This document shows positions 7,601-16,751 of a stretch of DNA of 64,000 nt, piece by piece. The position numbers and the translations under genes were made by a program. The DNA comes from Pseudocitrobacter sp913778145. Its GTDB lineage: Bacteria; Pseudomonadota; Gammaproteobacteria; Enterobacterales; Enterobacteriaceae. The first letter of the stretch is position 1; every line of letters starts with the position of its first letter. Location of the stretch: the NCBI GenBank assembly GCA_035726825.1, contig JALNTX010000008.1, positions 1-64,000 on the forward strand. Direction: 5' to 3'. Below the pieces are notes generated by a model. It saw only the letters and a program-made list of their open reading frames with translations, was not told where the DNA came from and made no database searches.

Positions 7601-9086
7601 ACAGTACATCCTCCAGTACCCATACGCTCACGCTTCCACCGTTACAGGTAAAGGTGGCGTTGCCCGCCTCGTCGGTCTCAACAATTTCTTCCCGGTTATT
7701 GAGGAAATCCTTCCAGCGTTTGTTGCCGTAATTTTCGCCAAGCGTAATGGCTTTCTCGCCATCGTCGCCGTTGGATAACACCACCACGCAGCCCGGTGCG
7801 TCGTCGGTGCCGCTGCGGCTGAAGGCGATGCAGTTGGGATGATCGAACCACAGTGTTTGTACGCCGTGGGCGAAGCGCTGGCGAGCGTCGATTAACTCAT
7901 GAAGTTGTTCAATCACCGGCATATCGATGGTGTAGGTTTCGCCATCGCCGCCGGTATCTTCATAGTGCGCGCCAAAAAGATCGGGATAAAAGACCGAAGG
8001 CACACCGTTTTCCCGCAGCAGGATCAGCGCATAGGCCAGCGGTTTAAACCAGGCTTCAACCGGCGCTTCCAGTGCCTGAAGCGGTTGGGTATCGTGATTG
8101 GCGACCAGCGTTACGGCGTGGAAGGGATCGGCTTCCACCAGCGTGCCGGTGAAAATCTGGCTCATGTCGTAGTCCGCGCCCATGCGTGAGGCTTCATGAA
8201 AATGCATCTGCAATGGCGCATCGAACAGCATCGTCTGGCCGTCGACCTGATCGATGTACTGTTGCAGTTTGTCCACTTCATGCGACCAGTATTCGGCCAC
8301 GATAAACAGCGGTTTGGGCGCCACTTCCTGGACGTGCTCAATCCACTCTTTATAGAACCAGGCCGGAATATGTTTTACCGCGTCGAGGCGAAAACCGTCG
8401 CAGTGGGTTTGCTCCATCACCCAGCGCGCCCAGTATTTAATCTCTTCGGTGACTGCGTGATTACGAAAATCGATATTTTCGCCCATCAGGTAGTCAAAGT
8501 TCCCCATTTCATCATCAACCTGATCGTTCCAGCCTTCGCCGGTATAGTCGTTGACGATTTTAAAAATGCCATCTTCATTCGGGTCCTCAATATGATCGAT
8601 CCCGCTGAAGCATTTATAATCCCAGATAAATTTTGAATATTGTCCTGCGCGAACAGGGAAGGTGTAGCGTGTCCAGGCTTCACACTCCACTATCTCTTCA
8701 TCGATCTGCGTGCGATCGTCCTGGTTGACGCGCTGTACGCGAATGCGCTCTTTCTCATCCGCCCCCATTTTGTGGTTAACCACCACGTCCAGCAGTACGG
8801 CGATATCGTGCTTTTTAAGGGCATCGATAGCTGCCAGTAGCTGGCCCTTGTCACCATATTTGGTGGCAACGCTGCCCTTTTGATCAAACTCGCCTAAATC
8901 GAAAAGATCGTAGCTGTCGTAGCCCACAGAATAGCCGCCTGACGCGCCTTTATAGGCGGGCGGCAGCCAAATCATATTGATACCAATTTCATTCAGATTC
9001 GGCGCAAGCGCCTCAACTTCGGGCCATAACTCGCCGCCCGTGGGGTAATACCAATGAAAGCACTGCAAGAGGGTGGGGTTGCGCAT
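7599..9086 (-). CDS. amyA: AmyA, cytoplasmic alpha-amylase (GH13)
   Basis: This 495-residue protein has exactly the E. coli AmyA length. It starts M-R-N-P-T-L-L-Q-C-F-H-W-Y and has no signal peptide, consistent with a cytosolic enzyme that hydrolyses alpha-1,4 bonds in maltodextrins and glycogen. GH13 landmarks are visible: D-V-V-V-N-H, the nucleophile in G-F-R-L-D-A-V-K-H, the acid/base in V-A-E-Y-W, and V-A-N-H-D-T-Q. ATG 9086 is preferred over 9113 by alignment. It lies downstream of fliDST on the same strand, with an 85-bp gap. Confidence 0.95.
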   Translation of the reverse strand: MRNPTLLQCFHWYYPTGGELWPEVEALAPNLNEIGINMIWLPPAYKGASGGYSVGYDSYDLFDLGEFDQKGSVATKYGDKGQLLAAIDALKKHDIAVLLDVVVNHKMGADEKERIRVQRVNQDDRTQIDEEIVECEAWTRYTFPVRAGQYSKFIWDYKCFSGIDHIEDPNEDGIFKIVNDYTGEGWNDQVDDEMGNFDYLMGENIDFRNHAVTEEIKYWARWVMEQTHCDGFRLDAVKHIPAWFYKEWIEHVQEVAPKPLFIVAEYWSHEVDKLQQYIDQVDGQTMLFDAPLQMHFHEASRMGADYDMSQIFTGTLVEADPFHAVTLVANHDTQPLQALEAPVEAWFKPLAYALILLRENGVPSVFYPDLFGAHYEDTGGDGETYTIDMPVIEQLHELIDARQRFAHGVQTLWFDHPNCIAFSRSGTDDAPGCVVVLSNGDDGEKAITLGENYGNKRWKDFLNNREEIVETDEAGNATFTCNGGSVSVWVLEDVL

Positions 9087-9171
9087 ACCTGTTCTCCGTG
9101 AAAGGCGACACAAGAACTATAAGCAGGAAATGCGCGCGGCGCGAGATTTGTGCAATTTCACGCCGCGAAGG

Positions 9172-9546
9172 TTAATGGCTGGTATCGCTACTGCTTTGCG
9201 GCACCAGAACATGTCCCCCTTGTTTACCATAGGTTGTCAGTACCGATTTTTGCATGGAGGACTGCCCCACAAGTGTGGCCAGTTCATCCATCCGCAGCTG
9301 TAAACGGCGCTTTACTTCGGCTTCGTTATCCAGCACCGTGCGCAGTAGCGGGCGGAGCTGTTCCTGAATGGCGCTTGAGGGTGGGTTCTGCTGAGTGAGG
9401 TCTGCAACCTGATGCACCGCACGCACGTACTCCATCTCGCTGGCGATTAATTCATCCCACAATCCTTCGGTGGCAAGGTGCAGCAGCGTTTTGCTTTTCT
9501 CAACCAACTGTTGCCAGGCAATATACAAGTGCGGTGCGTGGTTCAT
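9172..9546 (-). CDS. fliT: FliT, FliD-specific export chaperone
   Basis: This 124-residue protein is slightly longer than E. coli FliT (121) and predicted all-helical. It binds the filament cap protein FliD before export, and when released it binds FlhDC to lower class 2 flagellar expression. Its start overlaps the fliS stop by 1 bp (TAATG), making fliD-fliS-fliT one operon. The N-terminal M-N-H-A-P-H-L-Y-I-A-W-Q-Q-L matches the family. Confidence 0.92.
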   Translation of the reverse strand: MNHAPHLYIAWQQLVEKSKTLLHLATEGLWDELIASEMEYVRAVHQVADLTQQNPPSSAIQEQLRPLLRTVLDNEAEVKRRLQLRMDELATLVGQSSMQKSVLTTYGKQGGHVLVPQSSSDTSH

Positions 9547-9956
9547 TAGACGGCGTCCTGAATCAAGTTAGGCGTAAGTAACGACTCCTTCCACGCATCT
9601 GCAATGTTGCGCAGCAAGCCTTCCACTTCCTCAACGGCGGCGACATCGTTGTGCAGATTAGCCTGCAACAGGCGGCGCACCATATAGCTGTACAGCGACA
9701 CGAGGTTGAGGGTGAGTTCATCACGGCTGTTCTCATCCAGCCCCACTTTCAGGCCGTTCTCGATGATGTTAATGGCCTTCGACAGCGAGAGACCTTTCCC
9801 TTCCAGTTGATTGTCCTGCATAAACAGGCGAGCGCGAACCAGCGCGCTAAGCGCCCCGTCGAAGAGCATGGTGACCAGCTGCGACTGACTGGCGCTCATG
9901 ACTGCGCTCTCTACTCCGATTTGTGCGTAGGCCTGCGTGCCTTTTGCGCCGTACAT
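9546..9956 (-). CDS. fliS: FliS, flagellin export chaperone
   Basis: This 136-residue protein matches E. coli FliS, with the N-terminal Y-A-Q-I-G-V-E-S and L-V-T-M-L-F-D-G-A motifs that form the helical bundle binding the flagellin C-terminus. It prevents cytoplasmic flagellin polymerisation and hands flagellin to FlhA. It is the second gene of fliDST, 15 bp after fliD. Confidence 0.95.
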   Translation of the reverse strand: MYGAKGTQAYAQIGVESAVMSASQSQLVTMLFDGALSALVRARLFMQDNQLEGKGLSLSKAINIIENGLKVGLDENSRDELTLNLVSLYSYMVRRLLQANLHNDVAAVEEVEGLLRNIADAWKESLLTPNLIQDAV

Positions 9957-9971
9957 GTCGTCTCCTGATAA

Positions 9972-11381
9972 TTATTTAGAGTTGCTGCTGGACGTATCGA
10001 ACTGCTGCGTCAGATAGCTGCTGGTTGAGTTCAGAGAGTTCATCAGCACATCCAGTTGGGTAAACTGCGCTTTGTAGCGCGCCATCATCGTGTCGATACG
10101 ATCGCTGGCGGCGTTGTACTGTTCCGTCAGGTTGTTCAGCGTTTTACTGACGCCATCTTTCGCTGCCTGGATAATCCCGGTGGTGGAAAGCCAGCTAGTC
10201 AGGTTATTGCCAATGGTGGTGGTGACGCCGGTGTTTTTACCGTCGCCGATAAACATGTCGCCCACGCCGGAGGCATCTTTTTTCAGTGCCGCCTGCAGTT
10301 TGTCGGTCGTCAGTTCGAGCTTGCCGGTGCTGGCGTCGGTGGTAATGCCAATCTGCGATAACGTTTTGTAATCGGAACTGCTGTGGGTATTGCCCAGCAG
10401 GGTTTTCAGCTGCGTCTGAATCGTGCGCAGCGTGGAGTCGCCAAGCAGCGCGCCGTTGCTGGAGTCCTGACTGTCGGCGCCTGCATCCACAGCGGTATAT
10501 TTGGTCAGGCTGCTGAAGGTATCCTGCAATGCGTTGTAGGCATCCACCCACGCTTTAATCGCGCTTTCCGCTTTCGAGGTGTCTTTGGTGATGGTCAGCG
10601 TCTGGTTGCCGGTGGTGACATCATTCAGATTTAGCGTGATATCTTCCAGCGCATCGCTGATGGTGTTGCTGCTGTTTTCAATAGCAACGTTGTTTACCGT
10701 CAGTTTGGCATTCTGCGCGGTGACGCTCTCTTCCATACCGTTGCTGGAAGCGCTGGGGTCGTAGCCCATAAAGCTTTGCAGGGCGCTGTCGCCGCTTACG
10801 CTCAGGGTCATCGCATTGTCGCTGCCCGTATCGTTCGAAGTGACTGACAGGCGATACTGACCGTTGCCGACGTTGATAATACTGGCGCTGACGCCCGCTT
10901 TGGCGTTGTTGATGGCGTCACGAATACCGGTCAGCGAGGAGTTGGCCGCGCTGATATCAATGGTTACCGGATCTTTCCCGCCGCCCTGCTGGATAGTCAG
11001 CACGCTGTCGCTACTGGCAATGGCGGTTTTGGTGTCGGTCTGGCTGTTTTTGGTGGTCAGCGTTTGCGCCTGCGCCAGCTGTGTGATGCTGATGGTGTAT
11101 TTCCCGGCAATCGCGCTCCCGGTGGTGGTGGCGCTGAACGCGGTGCTGCTGCTGGTGGTTGAAGTGGCGGTAAACAGGTCGGCTTTATTCAGCGCGGTGT
11201 TGGCGGTCTGGAAGGTTTCCAGCGCGCTTTTTAATGTGCCGTAGGCGCTTAGCTTCGCGGTATATGAACTCTGCTGCGTTGAAATTGGCGTCAGCGTCGA
11301 TTTTTGCGCTGCTTCAAGACTGTCCAGAATGCCGCTCAGATCCAAACCCGACCCGACGCCCAGCGTTGAAATACTTGCCAT
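9972..11381 (-). CDS. fliD: FliD, flagellar filament cap (HAP2)
   Basis: This 469-residue protein caps the growing filament and folds incoming flagellin. Conserved ends frame a variable middle: the N-terminus A-S-I-S-T-L-G-V-G-S-G-L-D-L carries the FliD_N coiled region, and the C-terminal heptad-rich region (about 380-460) is FliD_C. It is rich in Ser, Thr and Ala and lacks cysteine, as usual for exported flagellar axial proteins. It is transcribed divergently from fliC, with its own sigma28 promoter (11425-11451). Confidence 0.95.
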   Translation of the reverse strand: MASISTLGVGSGLDLSGILDSLEAAQKSTLTPISTQQSSYTAKLSAYGTLKSALETFQTANTALNKADLFTATSTTSSSTAFSATTTGSAIAGKYTISITQLAQAQTLTTKNSQTDTKTAIASSDSVLTIQQGGGKDPVTIDISAANSSLTGIRDAINNAKAGVSASIINVGNGQYRLSVTSNDTGSDNAMTLSVSGDSALQSFMGYDPSASSNGMEESVTAQNAKLTVNNVAIENSSNTISDALEDITLNLNDVTTGNQTLTITKDTSKAESAIKAWVDAYNALQDTFSSLTKYTAVDAGADSQDSSNGALLGDSTLRTIQTQLKTLLGNTHSSSDYKTLSQIGITTDASTGKLELTTDKLQAALKKDASGVGDMFIGDGKNTGVTTTIGNNLTSWLSTTGIIQAAKDGVSKTLNNLTEQYNAASDRIDTMMARYKAQFTQLDVLMNSLNSTSSYLTQQFDTSSSNSK

Positions 11382-11424
11382 TATGAATTCCTTAATCGTG
11401 TGACACGTAAAACGAATACCGGGG

Positions 11425-11451
11425 TTATCGGCGGGAATGGCACAAAGTTTA
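11425..11451 (-). promoter_or_regulatory. sigma28 (FliA) promoter of fliDST
   Basis: On the minus strand TAAACTTT, an 11-bp spacer and GCCGATAA match the FliA consensus TAAAGTTT-N11-GCCGATAA at 15 of 16 positions. It lies 44 bp upstream of the fliD start. Confidence 0.92.
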
Positions 11452-11525
11452 CGATTAATTTTGCTTATTTAATGGCGAGAATAGGACGGTGAGAGGAGAG
11501 TATTTCGACGGCTAGAAAATAATTC

Positions 11526-11552
11526 TAAAGGTTGTGAGTGACCAGACGATAA
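11526..11552 (+). promoter_or_regulatory. sigma28 (FliA) promoter of fliC
   Basis: TAAAGGTT, an 11-bp spacer and GACGATAA fit the FliA consensus with three mismatches at correct spacing. It lies 77 bp before the fliC ATG, giving a 5' UTR of roughly 65-70 nt. Confidence 0.9.
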
Positions 11553-11628
11553 CAGGTTTGACGGCGACGAAGCCGAAGGGTGGAAGCCCAATACCTAAAC
11601 CGTAGACTTGAAAACAGGAAAAGAAATC

Positions 11629-13302
11629 ATGGCACAAGTCATTAATACCAACAGCCTCTCGCTGATCACTCAGAACAACATCAACAAAAACCAGTCTGCT
11701 CTGTCGACGTCTATCGAGCGTCTGTCTTCCGGTCTGCGTATCAACAGCGCAAAAGATGACGCGGCGGGCCAGGCGATTGCTAACCGTTTTACTTCTAACA
11801 TTAAAGGTCTGACTCAGGCTGCACGTAACGCCAACGACGGTATTTCTCTGGCGCAGACCACTGAAGGCGCGCTGTCTGAAATTAACAACAACTTGCAGCG
11901 TATCCGTGAACTGACCGTTCAGGCGTCTACCGGTACTAACTCTGACTCTGACCTGAACTCTATTCAGGACGAAATTAAATCTCGTCTGGATGAAATTGAC
12001 CGCGTATCCGGTCAGACCCAGTTCAACGGCGTGAACGTGCTGGCAAAAGATGGCTCCATGAAAATTCAGGTTGGCGCGAACGACGGCCAGACTATCACGA
12101 TTGACCTGAAGAAAATTGACTCTTCTACGCTGAACCTGACTGGTTTTAACGTCAATGGTGCTGGTTCTGTTGATAATGCCAAGGCGACTGGCAAAGATCT
12201 AACTGATGCTGGTTTCACGGCAAGCGCAGCTGATGCTAATGGCAAAATCACTTATACCAAAGACACCGTTACTAAGTTCGACAAAGCAACAGCGGCTGAT
12301 GTATTGGGCAAAGCGGCGGCTGGCGATAGCATTACCTATGCGGGCACTGATACTGGATTAGGCGTTGCTGCTGATGCTTCGGCTTACACCTACAATGCAG
12401 CGAATAAGTCTTACACCTTTGATGCTACTGGTGTTGCCAAGGCGGATGCTGGTACGGCACTGAAAGGCTACTTAGGCGCATCTAACACCGGTAAAATTAA
12501 TATCGGTGGTACCGAGCAAGAAGTTAACATTGCCAAAGATGGCTCCATCACCGATACCAATGGCGATGCGCTGTACCTCGATAGCACCGGCAACTTGACC
12601 AAAAATACCGCGGGTCTGACTGCTGCTGATAAAGCAACAGTAGATAAATTGTTTGCTGGTTCTCAGGATGCCACGATCACCTTCGATAGCGGCATGACAG
12701 CTAAATTCGATCAAGCTGCTGGTACCGTTGATTTCAAAGGCGCGTCTATTTCTGCTGATGCAATGGCATCAACCTTAAATAATGGTTCCTATACAGCCAA
12801 CGTAGGTGGTAAGGCTTATACGGTAGCCGCTGGCGCAGTTCAGACGGGTGGCGCAGATGTGTATAAAGATACTACTGGCGCACTGACTACTGAAGATGAC
12901 GAAACGGTTACCACCACTTACTACGGCTTTGCTGACGGTAAAGTTTCCGATGGCGAAGGTTCAACTGCTTACAAAACGGCTGACGGTTCTATCACTAAAG
13001 ATGCAACGACTAAGTCTGAAGCAACAACCGATCCTCTGAAAGCCCTTGACGACGCCATCAGCCAGATCGACAAATTCCGCTCCTCCCTCGGTGCCGTTCA
13101 AAACCGTCTGGATTCTGCGGTCACCAACCTGAACAACACCACCACCAACCTGTCTGAAGCCCAGTCCCGTATTCAGGACGCCGACTATGCGACCGAAGTG
13201 TCCAACATGTCGAAAGCGCAGATCATTCAGCAGGCCGGTAACTCCGTGCTGGCGAAAGCCAACCAGGTACCGCAGCAGGTTCTGTCTCTGCTGCAGGGCT
13301 AA
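11629..13302 (+). CDS. fliC: FliC, flagellin
   Basis: The filament subunit has 557 residues. The conserved D0/D1 N-terminus (M-A-Q-V-I-N-T-N-S-L-S, then L-S-S-G-L-R-I-N-S-A-K-D-D-A-A-G-Q) spans about residues 1-175 and contains the TLR5-contact helix. The conserved C-terminus starts near residue 465 and ends V-L-S-L-L-Q-G. The middle is a surface-exposed D2/D3 domain rich in Asp, Ala, Thr and Lys (H-antigen region), longer than in K-12 FliC (about 498). ATG 11629 is the true start; a TTG at 11608 only extends the frame. No fliB lysine methylase gene lies beside it. Confidence 0.97.
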   Translation: MAQVINTNSLSLITQNNINKNQSALSTSIERLSSGLRINSAKDDAAGQAIANRFTSNIKGLTQAARNANDGISLAQTTEGALSEINNNLQRIRELTVQASTGTNSDSDLNSIQDEIKSRLDEIDRVSGQTQFNGVNVLAKDGSMKIQVGANDGQTITIDLKKIDSSTLNLTGFNVNGAGSVDNAKATGKDLTDAGFTASAADANGKITYTKDTVTKFDKATAADVLGKAAAGDSITYAGTDTGLGVAADASAYTYNAANKSYTFDATGVAKADAGTALKGYLGASNTGKINIGGTEQEVNIAKDGSITDTNGDALYLDSTGNLTKNTAGLTAADKATVDKLFAGSQDATITFDSGMTAKFDQAAGTVDFKGASISADAMASTLNNGSYTANVGGKAYTVAAGAVQTGGADVYKDTTGALTTEDDETVTTTYYGFADGKVSDGEGSTAYKTADGSITKDATTKSEATTDPLKALDDAISQIDKFRSSLGAVQNRLDSAVTNLNNTTTNLSEAQSRIQDADYATEVSNMSKAQIIQQAGNSVLAKANQVPQQVLSLLQG

Positions 13303-13318
13303 TCGCCTGATACCTCGC

Positions 13319-13342
13319 AAACCCCGCTCCGGCGGGGTTTTT
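13319..13342 (+). terminator. fliC rho-independent terminator
   Basis: CCCCGC pairs with GCGGGG around TCCG and is followed by TTTTT, 17 bp after the fliC stop. In E. coli the 3' end of fliC also yields the sRNA FliX. Confidence 0.88.
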
Positions 13343-13411
13343 CACGTTCCCACTTCCCCGACTGCGCAAATAACCCCTCATTTCACCCACTATTCCCTCA
13401 ATTAAAAATTA

Positions 13412-13438
13412 TGCAGAAACGGATAATTATGCCGATAA
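13412..13438 (+). promoter_or_regulatory. fliA sigma28 promoter (strong -10, weak -35)
   Basis: A perfect GCCGATAA occurs at 13431-13438, but the -35 position at N11 reads TGCAGAAA, a poor match. E. coli fliA has a comparable element next to its FlhDC-activated sigma70 promoter. Confidence 0.6.
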
Positions 13439-13463
13439 CTTAATTAATGCAGGGCTGTTTATC

Positions 13464-14186
13464 GTGAATTCACTCTATACCGCTGATGGTGTAATGGATA
13501 AACACTCGCTATGGCAACGTTACGTACCTCTGGTGCGCCATGAGGCGCTGCGCCTTCAGGTGCGATTGCCGGCGAGTGTGGAACTTGACGATTTGCTCCA
13601 GGCGGGCGGCATAGGGTTATTGAATGCCGTTGAACGCTATGACGCTCTGCAGGGCACGGCATTTACCACTTACGCAGTGCAACGCATTCGTGGGGCGATG
13701 CTGGACGAACTACGCAGCCGTGACTGGGCGCCGCGTAGCGTTCGGCGTAACGCGCGTGAAGTTGCGCAGGCGATGGGGCAACTGGAACAGGAACTGGGCC
13801 GTAACGCGACCGAAACAGAAGTTGCGCATCGGTTGGGCATTCCCGTTGAAGAGTACCGTCAGATGCTGCTCGATACCAATAACAGCCAGCTGTTCTCCTA
13901 CGATGAGTGGCGGGAAGAGCATGGCGATAGCGTCGAGATGGTGACGGAGGCAAATCAGCAGGAAAACCCGCTACACCAATTGCTGGAGGGGAATCTCCGC
14001 CAGCGCGTGATGGAGGCCATCGAAGCCCTTCCTGAGCGGGAAAAATTGGTGCTGACGCTCTATTATCAGGAAGAGCTGAATCTGAAAGAGATTGGCGCGG
14101 TACTGGAAGTAGGGGAGTCGCGAGTCAGTCAGTTGCATAGCCAGGCAATCAAACGTCTGCGCACTAAGCTGGGTAAGATGGAGTAA
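13464..14186 (+). CDS. fliA: FliA, sigma28 for flagellar class 3 genes
   Basis: This 240-residue sigma factor lacks region 1 and has region 2 (L-D-D-L-L-Q-A-G-G-I-G-L-L-N-A-V), region 3 and a region 4 helix-turn-helix (L-N-L-K-E-I-G-A-V-L-E-V-G-E-S-R-V-S-Q-L). The start is GTG at 13464, as in E. coli (V-N-S-L-Y-T). It is held inactive by FlgM until hook completion and reads the promoters marked at fliD, fliC, motA/MotR and tar. fliZ follows after 38 bp in the same operon. Confidence 0.96.
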   Translation: MNSLYTADGVMDKHSLWQRYVPLVRHEALRLQVRLPASVELDDLLQAGGIGLLNAVERYDALQGTAFTTYAVQRIRGAMLDELRSRDWAPRSVRRNAREVAQAMGQLEQELGRNATETEVAHRLGIPVEEYRQMLLDTNNSQLFSYDEWREEHGDSVEMVTEANQQENPLHQLLEGNLRQRVMEAIEALPEREKLVLTLYYQEELNLKEIGAVLEVGESRVSQLHSQAIKRLRTKLGKME

Positions 14187-14224
14187 TGCCGCATAAGAAA
14201 TGATAACGTGGAGTTTTCATCACT

Positions 14225-14770
14225 ATGCAGCAATTTAAAAGACGGCCATTAAGCCGCTACCTAAAAGACTTTAAACACAGCCAAACACATTGTACTCACT
14301 GCCATAAAGCGCTCGATCGGGTGACGCTCGTCCGCCTTGGCGAAATCGTTAACAAGCTTGCCATCGCCCGCCTGGATATGCTGGTGGATGAAGAAACATG
14401 GTTACAGCAGCGTGGTGAGTGGGCAGCGCTATGCCGATTCTGCGGCGACCTGCACTGCAAAGAGCAGAGTGATTTCTTCGATATCATCGGCTTTAAACAG
14501 TTTCTCTTTGAACAAACCGATATGAGCCCCGGCACGGTGCGCGAGTATGTTGTGCGCTTACGGCGATTGGGGGAGCATTTGGTCAAAAATAATATTCCCC
14601 GTCATCTGCTACAGGAAGGCGCGCCGGATGAAATATTACTTCCCTGGCTGCCGTTGACCAGCACCAATAATTATCGCATCGCGCTACGAAAATATACGCA
14701 ATTTGTTCATCTGGCAGGCAAATCGCCGGGGCAGAATCTCGCGTACCCCGCGACCTCTGATATATATTAA
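14225..14770 (+). CDS. fliZ: FliZ, flagellar regulator antagonising sigmaS
   Basis: This 181-residue protein is close in length to E. coli FliZ (183). It has an N-terminal Cys/His cluster (H-C-T-H-C-H and C-R-F-C-G-D-L-H-C-K), a core-binding, integrase-like helical fold (F-D-I-I-G-F-K-Q-F-L-F-E-Q) and the typical C-terminal S-D-I-Y. It binds sigmaS-type promoter sequences and represses curli and stress genes while cells are motile. The middle and tail diverge from E. coli. Confidence 0.92.
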   Translation: MQQFKRRPLSRYLKDFKHSQTHCTHCHKALDRVTLVRLGEIVNKLAIARLDMLVDEETWLQQRGEWAALCRFCGDLHCKEQSDFFDIIGFKQFLFEQTDMSPGTVREYVVRLRRLGEHLVKNNIPRHLLQEGAPDEILLPWLPLTSTNNYRIALRKYTQFVHLAGKSPGQNLAYPATSDIY

Positions 14771-14855
14771 AACGGAATAGCTTATAACTGTCTGGTGTTT
14801 GTCTGTTTTGACAAACAGCCTACACTACAAAAAAAGCAATCTTTTCGGGGGTATA

Positions 14856-15656
14856 ATGAAATTAGCACTTTTCGGGCGTCAGGCGCTGATGGGCGTGATG
14901 GCAGTGGCTCTGATGGCAGGCGTCAGCACGAACACGTTCGCAGCGGAAAATCTGCTTAACCAGGTGAAAGAGCGCGGCACGCTGCGCGTTGGCCTGGAAG
15001 GCACCTATCCGCCGTTCAGCTTCCAGGGCGACGATGGCAAACTGACCGGCTTTGAAGTCGATTTTGCCAACGACCTGGCGAAACATCTGGGCGTAAAAGC
15101 AGACCTCAAACCGACCAAATGGGACGGGATGCTGGCGTCGCTGGATTCCAAACGTATTGATGTGGCAATTAACCAGGTAACCATTTCACCTGAGCGTCAG
15201 AAAAAATATGATTTCTCCACCCCGTATACCATTTCCGGTATTCAGGCGCTGGTGAAAAAAGGCAACGAAGGTTCCATTAAAACGCCGGCTGACCTGAAAG
15301 GGAAAAAAGTGGGCGTCGGTCTGGGAACTAACTACGAAGAGTGGCTGCGTCAGAACGTGCAGGGCGTGGATGTCCGCACCTATGATGATGACCCGACGAA
15401 ATTCCAGGATCTGCGCGTAGGCCGTGTTGACGCCATTCTGGTTGACCGCCTGGCGGCGCTGGATATGGTGAAGAAAACCAATGACACGCTGGCTGTCACC
15501 GGTGAAGCGTTCTCTCACCAGGAATCTGGCGTGGCGTTGCGTAAAGGCAATGAAGACCTGCTGAAAGCGATCGATGGCGCGATCGATGCCATGCAGAAAG
15601 ATGGCACTATGAAGGCGCTGTCTGAGAAATGGTTCGGTGCTGACGTCACCAAATAA
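14856..15656 (+). CDS. tcyJ: TcyJ (FliY), periplasmic L-cystine-binding protein
   Basis: This 266-residue ABC solute-binding protein (SBP_bac_3 family) equals E. coli FliY/TcyJ in length. A signal peptide (hydrophobic core A-L-M-G-V-M-A-V-A-L-M-A-G-V) ends near A-F-A-A-E at residue 29-31. It binds cystine and delivers it to TcyLN. ATG 14856 is the start; a TTG at 14799 adds only a non-signal extension. It is separated from dcyD by a terminator, so some transcripts stop here. Confidence 0.94.
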   Translation: MKLALFGRQALMGVMAVALMAGVSTNTFAAENLLNQVKERGTLRVGLEGTYPPFSFQGDDGKLTGFEVDFANDLAKHLGVKADLKPTKWDGMLASLDSKRIDVAINQVTISPERQKKYDFSTPYTISGIQALVKKGNEGSIKTPADLKGKKVGVGLGTNYEEWLRQNVQGVDVRTYDDDPTKFQDLRVGRVDAILVDRLAALDMVKKTNDTLAVTGEAFSHQESGVALRKGNEDLLKAIDGAIDAMQKDGTMKALSEKWFGADVTK

Positions 15657-15670
15657 TCGCACTTGCTTAA

Positions 15671-15700
15671 AAAAGGCGCTAACAGAGCGCCTTTTTTTAT
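15671..15700 (+). terminator. terminator/attenuator after tcyJ
   Basis: AGGCGCT and AGCGCCT pair around AACAG and are followed by seven T's. It lies 15 bp after tcyJ and before dcyD, so it would favour excess binding protein over membrane components. Confidence 0.85.
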
Positions 15701-15749
15701 TTCCGCGGCAACTGGGTGCATAATCAAGATAATTTAGCCAGGAGGTTTC

Positions 15750-16736
15750 ATGTCGCTGCAAAACTTAACGCGCTTCCCGCGCCTCGAATTTATAGGCGCG
15801 CCGACGCCGCTGGAATATCTGCCGCGTTTTTCTGATTACTTAGGACGCGATATTTTTATCAAACGCGATGACGTCACGCCGCTGGCGATGGGCGGCAATA
15901 AACTGCGCAAGCTGGAGTTTCTTGCGGCGGATGCGCTGCGTGAAGGCGCTGATACGCTGATTACCGCCGGGGCTATTCAGTCAAACCACGTGCGCCAGAC
16001 GGCAGCGGTGGCGGCGAAACTTGGCCTGCACTGCGTGGCGCTGCTGGAAAACCCGATTGGCACTACGGCCGAAAACTATCTGACCAACGGTAACCGCCTG
16101 CTGCTGGACCTGTTTAATACCCAGGTGGAAATGTGTGACGCGCTGACCGACCCGAATGCGCAACTGGCTGAACTGGCGACGCGCATCGAAGCGCAGGGTT
16201 TTCGTCCCTACGTCATTCCGGTAGGCGGCTCTAACGCGTTAGGTGCGTTGGGGTATGTAGAAAGTGCACTGGAAATCGCTCAGCAGTGTGAAGGTGCGGT
16301 GGCGATTTCTTCCGTGGTGGTGGCGTCAGGCAGTGCAGGCACTCACGCCGGGCTGGCCGTGGGCCTTGAGCAGGTGATGCCGGATGCGGAACTGATTGGT
16401 GTCACCGTTTCGCGCAGCGTCGCGGATCAAAAACCGAAAGTGGTCACGCTGCAACAGGCCGTTGCCGAAAGCCTTGAGGTGAAAGCCAGTGCGGATATTC
16501 TGTTGTGGGATGACTATTTTGCTCCGGCTTACGGTATGCCGAATGAAGCCGGCATGGAAGCGGTAAAACTGCTTTCTCGCCTCGAAGGTATTCTGCTGGA
16601 CCCGGTCTATACCGGTAAAGCCATGGCCGGGCTTATCGACGGTATTACGCAGAAACGCTTTAAGGATGAAGGGCCGATTCTGTTTGTTCATACGGGCGGC
16701 GCGCCAGCGCTCTTCGCCTATCATCCGCATATCTAA
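15750..16736 (+). CDS. dcyD: DcyD, D-cysteine desulfhydrase (PLP)
   Basis: This 328-residue enzyme has the E. coli length and over 85 percent visible identity. It is a fold-type II PLP enzyme with the Schiff-base lysine at Lys51 (G-G-N-K-L-R-K) and a phosphate-binding S-G-S-A-G-T. It converts D-cysteine to pyruvate, sulfide and ammonia. SD AGGAGG precedes ATG 15750. Its position inside the tcy cystine-uptake cluster fits use or detoxification of imported D-cyst(e)ine. Confidence 0.95.
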   Translation: MSLQNLTRFPRLEFIGAPTPLEYLPRFSDYLGRDIFIKRDDVTPLAMGGNKLRKLEFLAADALREGADTLITAGAIQSNHVRQTAAVAAKLGLHCVALLENPIGTTAENYLTNGNRLLLDLFNTQVEMCDALTDPNAQLAELATRIEAQGFRPYVIPVGGSNALGALGYVESALEIAQQCEGAVAISSVVVASGSAGTHAGLAVGLEQVMPDAELIGVTVSRSVADQKPKVVTLQQAVAESLEVKASADILLWDDYFAPAYGMPNEAGMEAVKLLSRLEGILLDPVYTGKAMAGLIDGITQKRFKDEGPILFVHTGGAPALFAYHPHI

Positions 16737-16751
16737 CGTAGAAAAAGACTT

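Noticed and set aside
11382..13463. fliB flagellin methylase or a second flagellin locus
   Set aside because: fliD, fliC and fliA are directly adjacent, with only promoters and a terminator between them.
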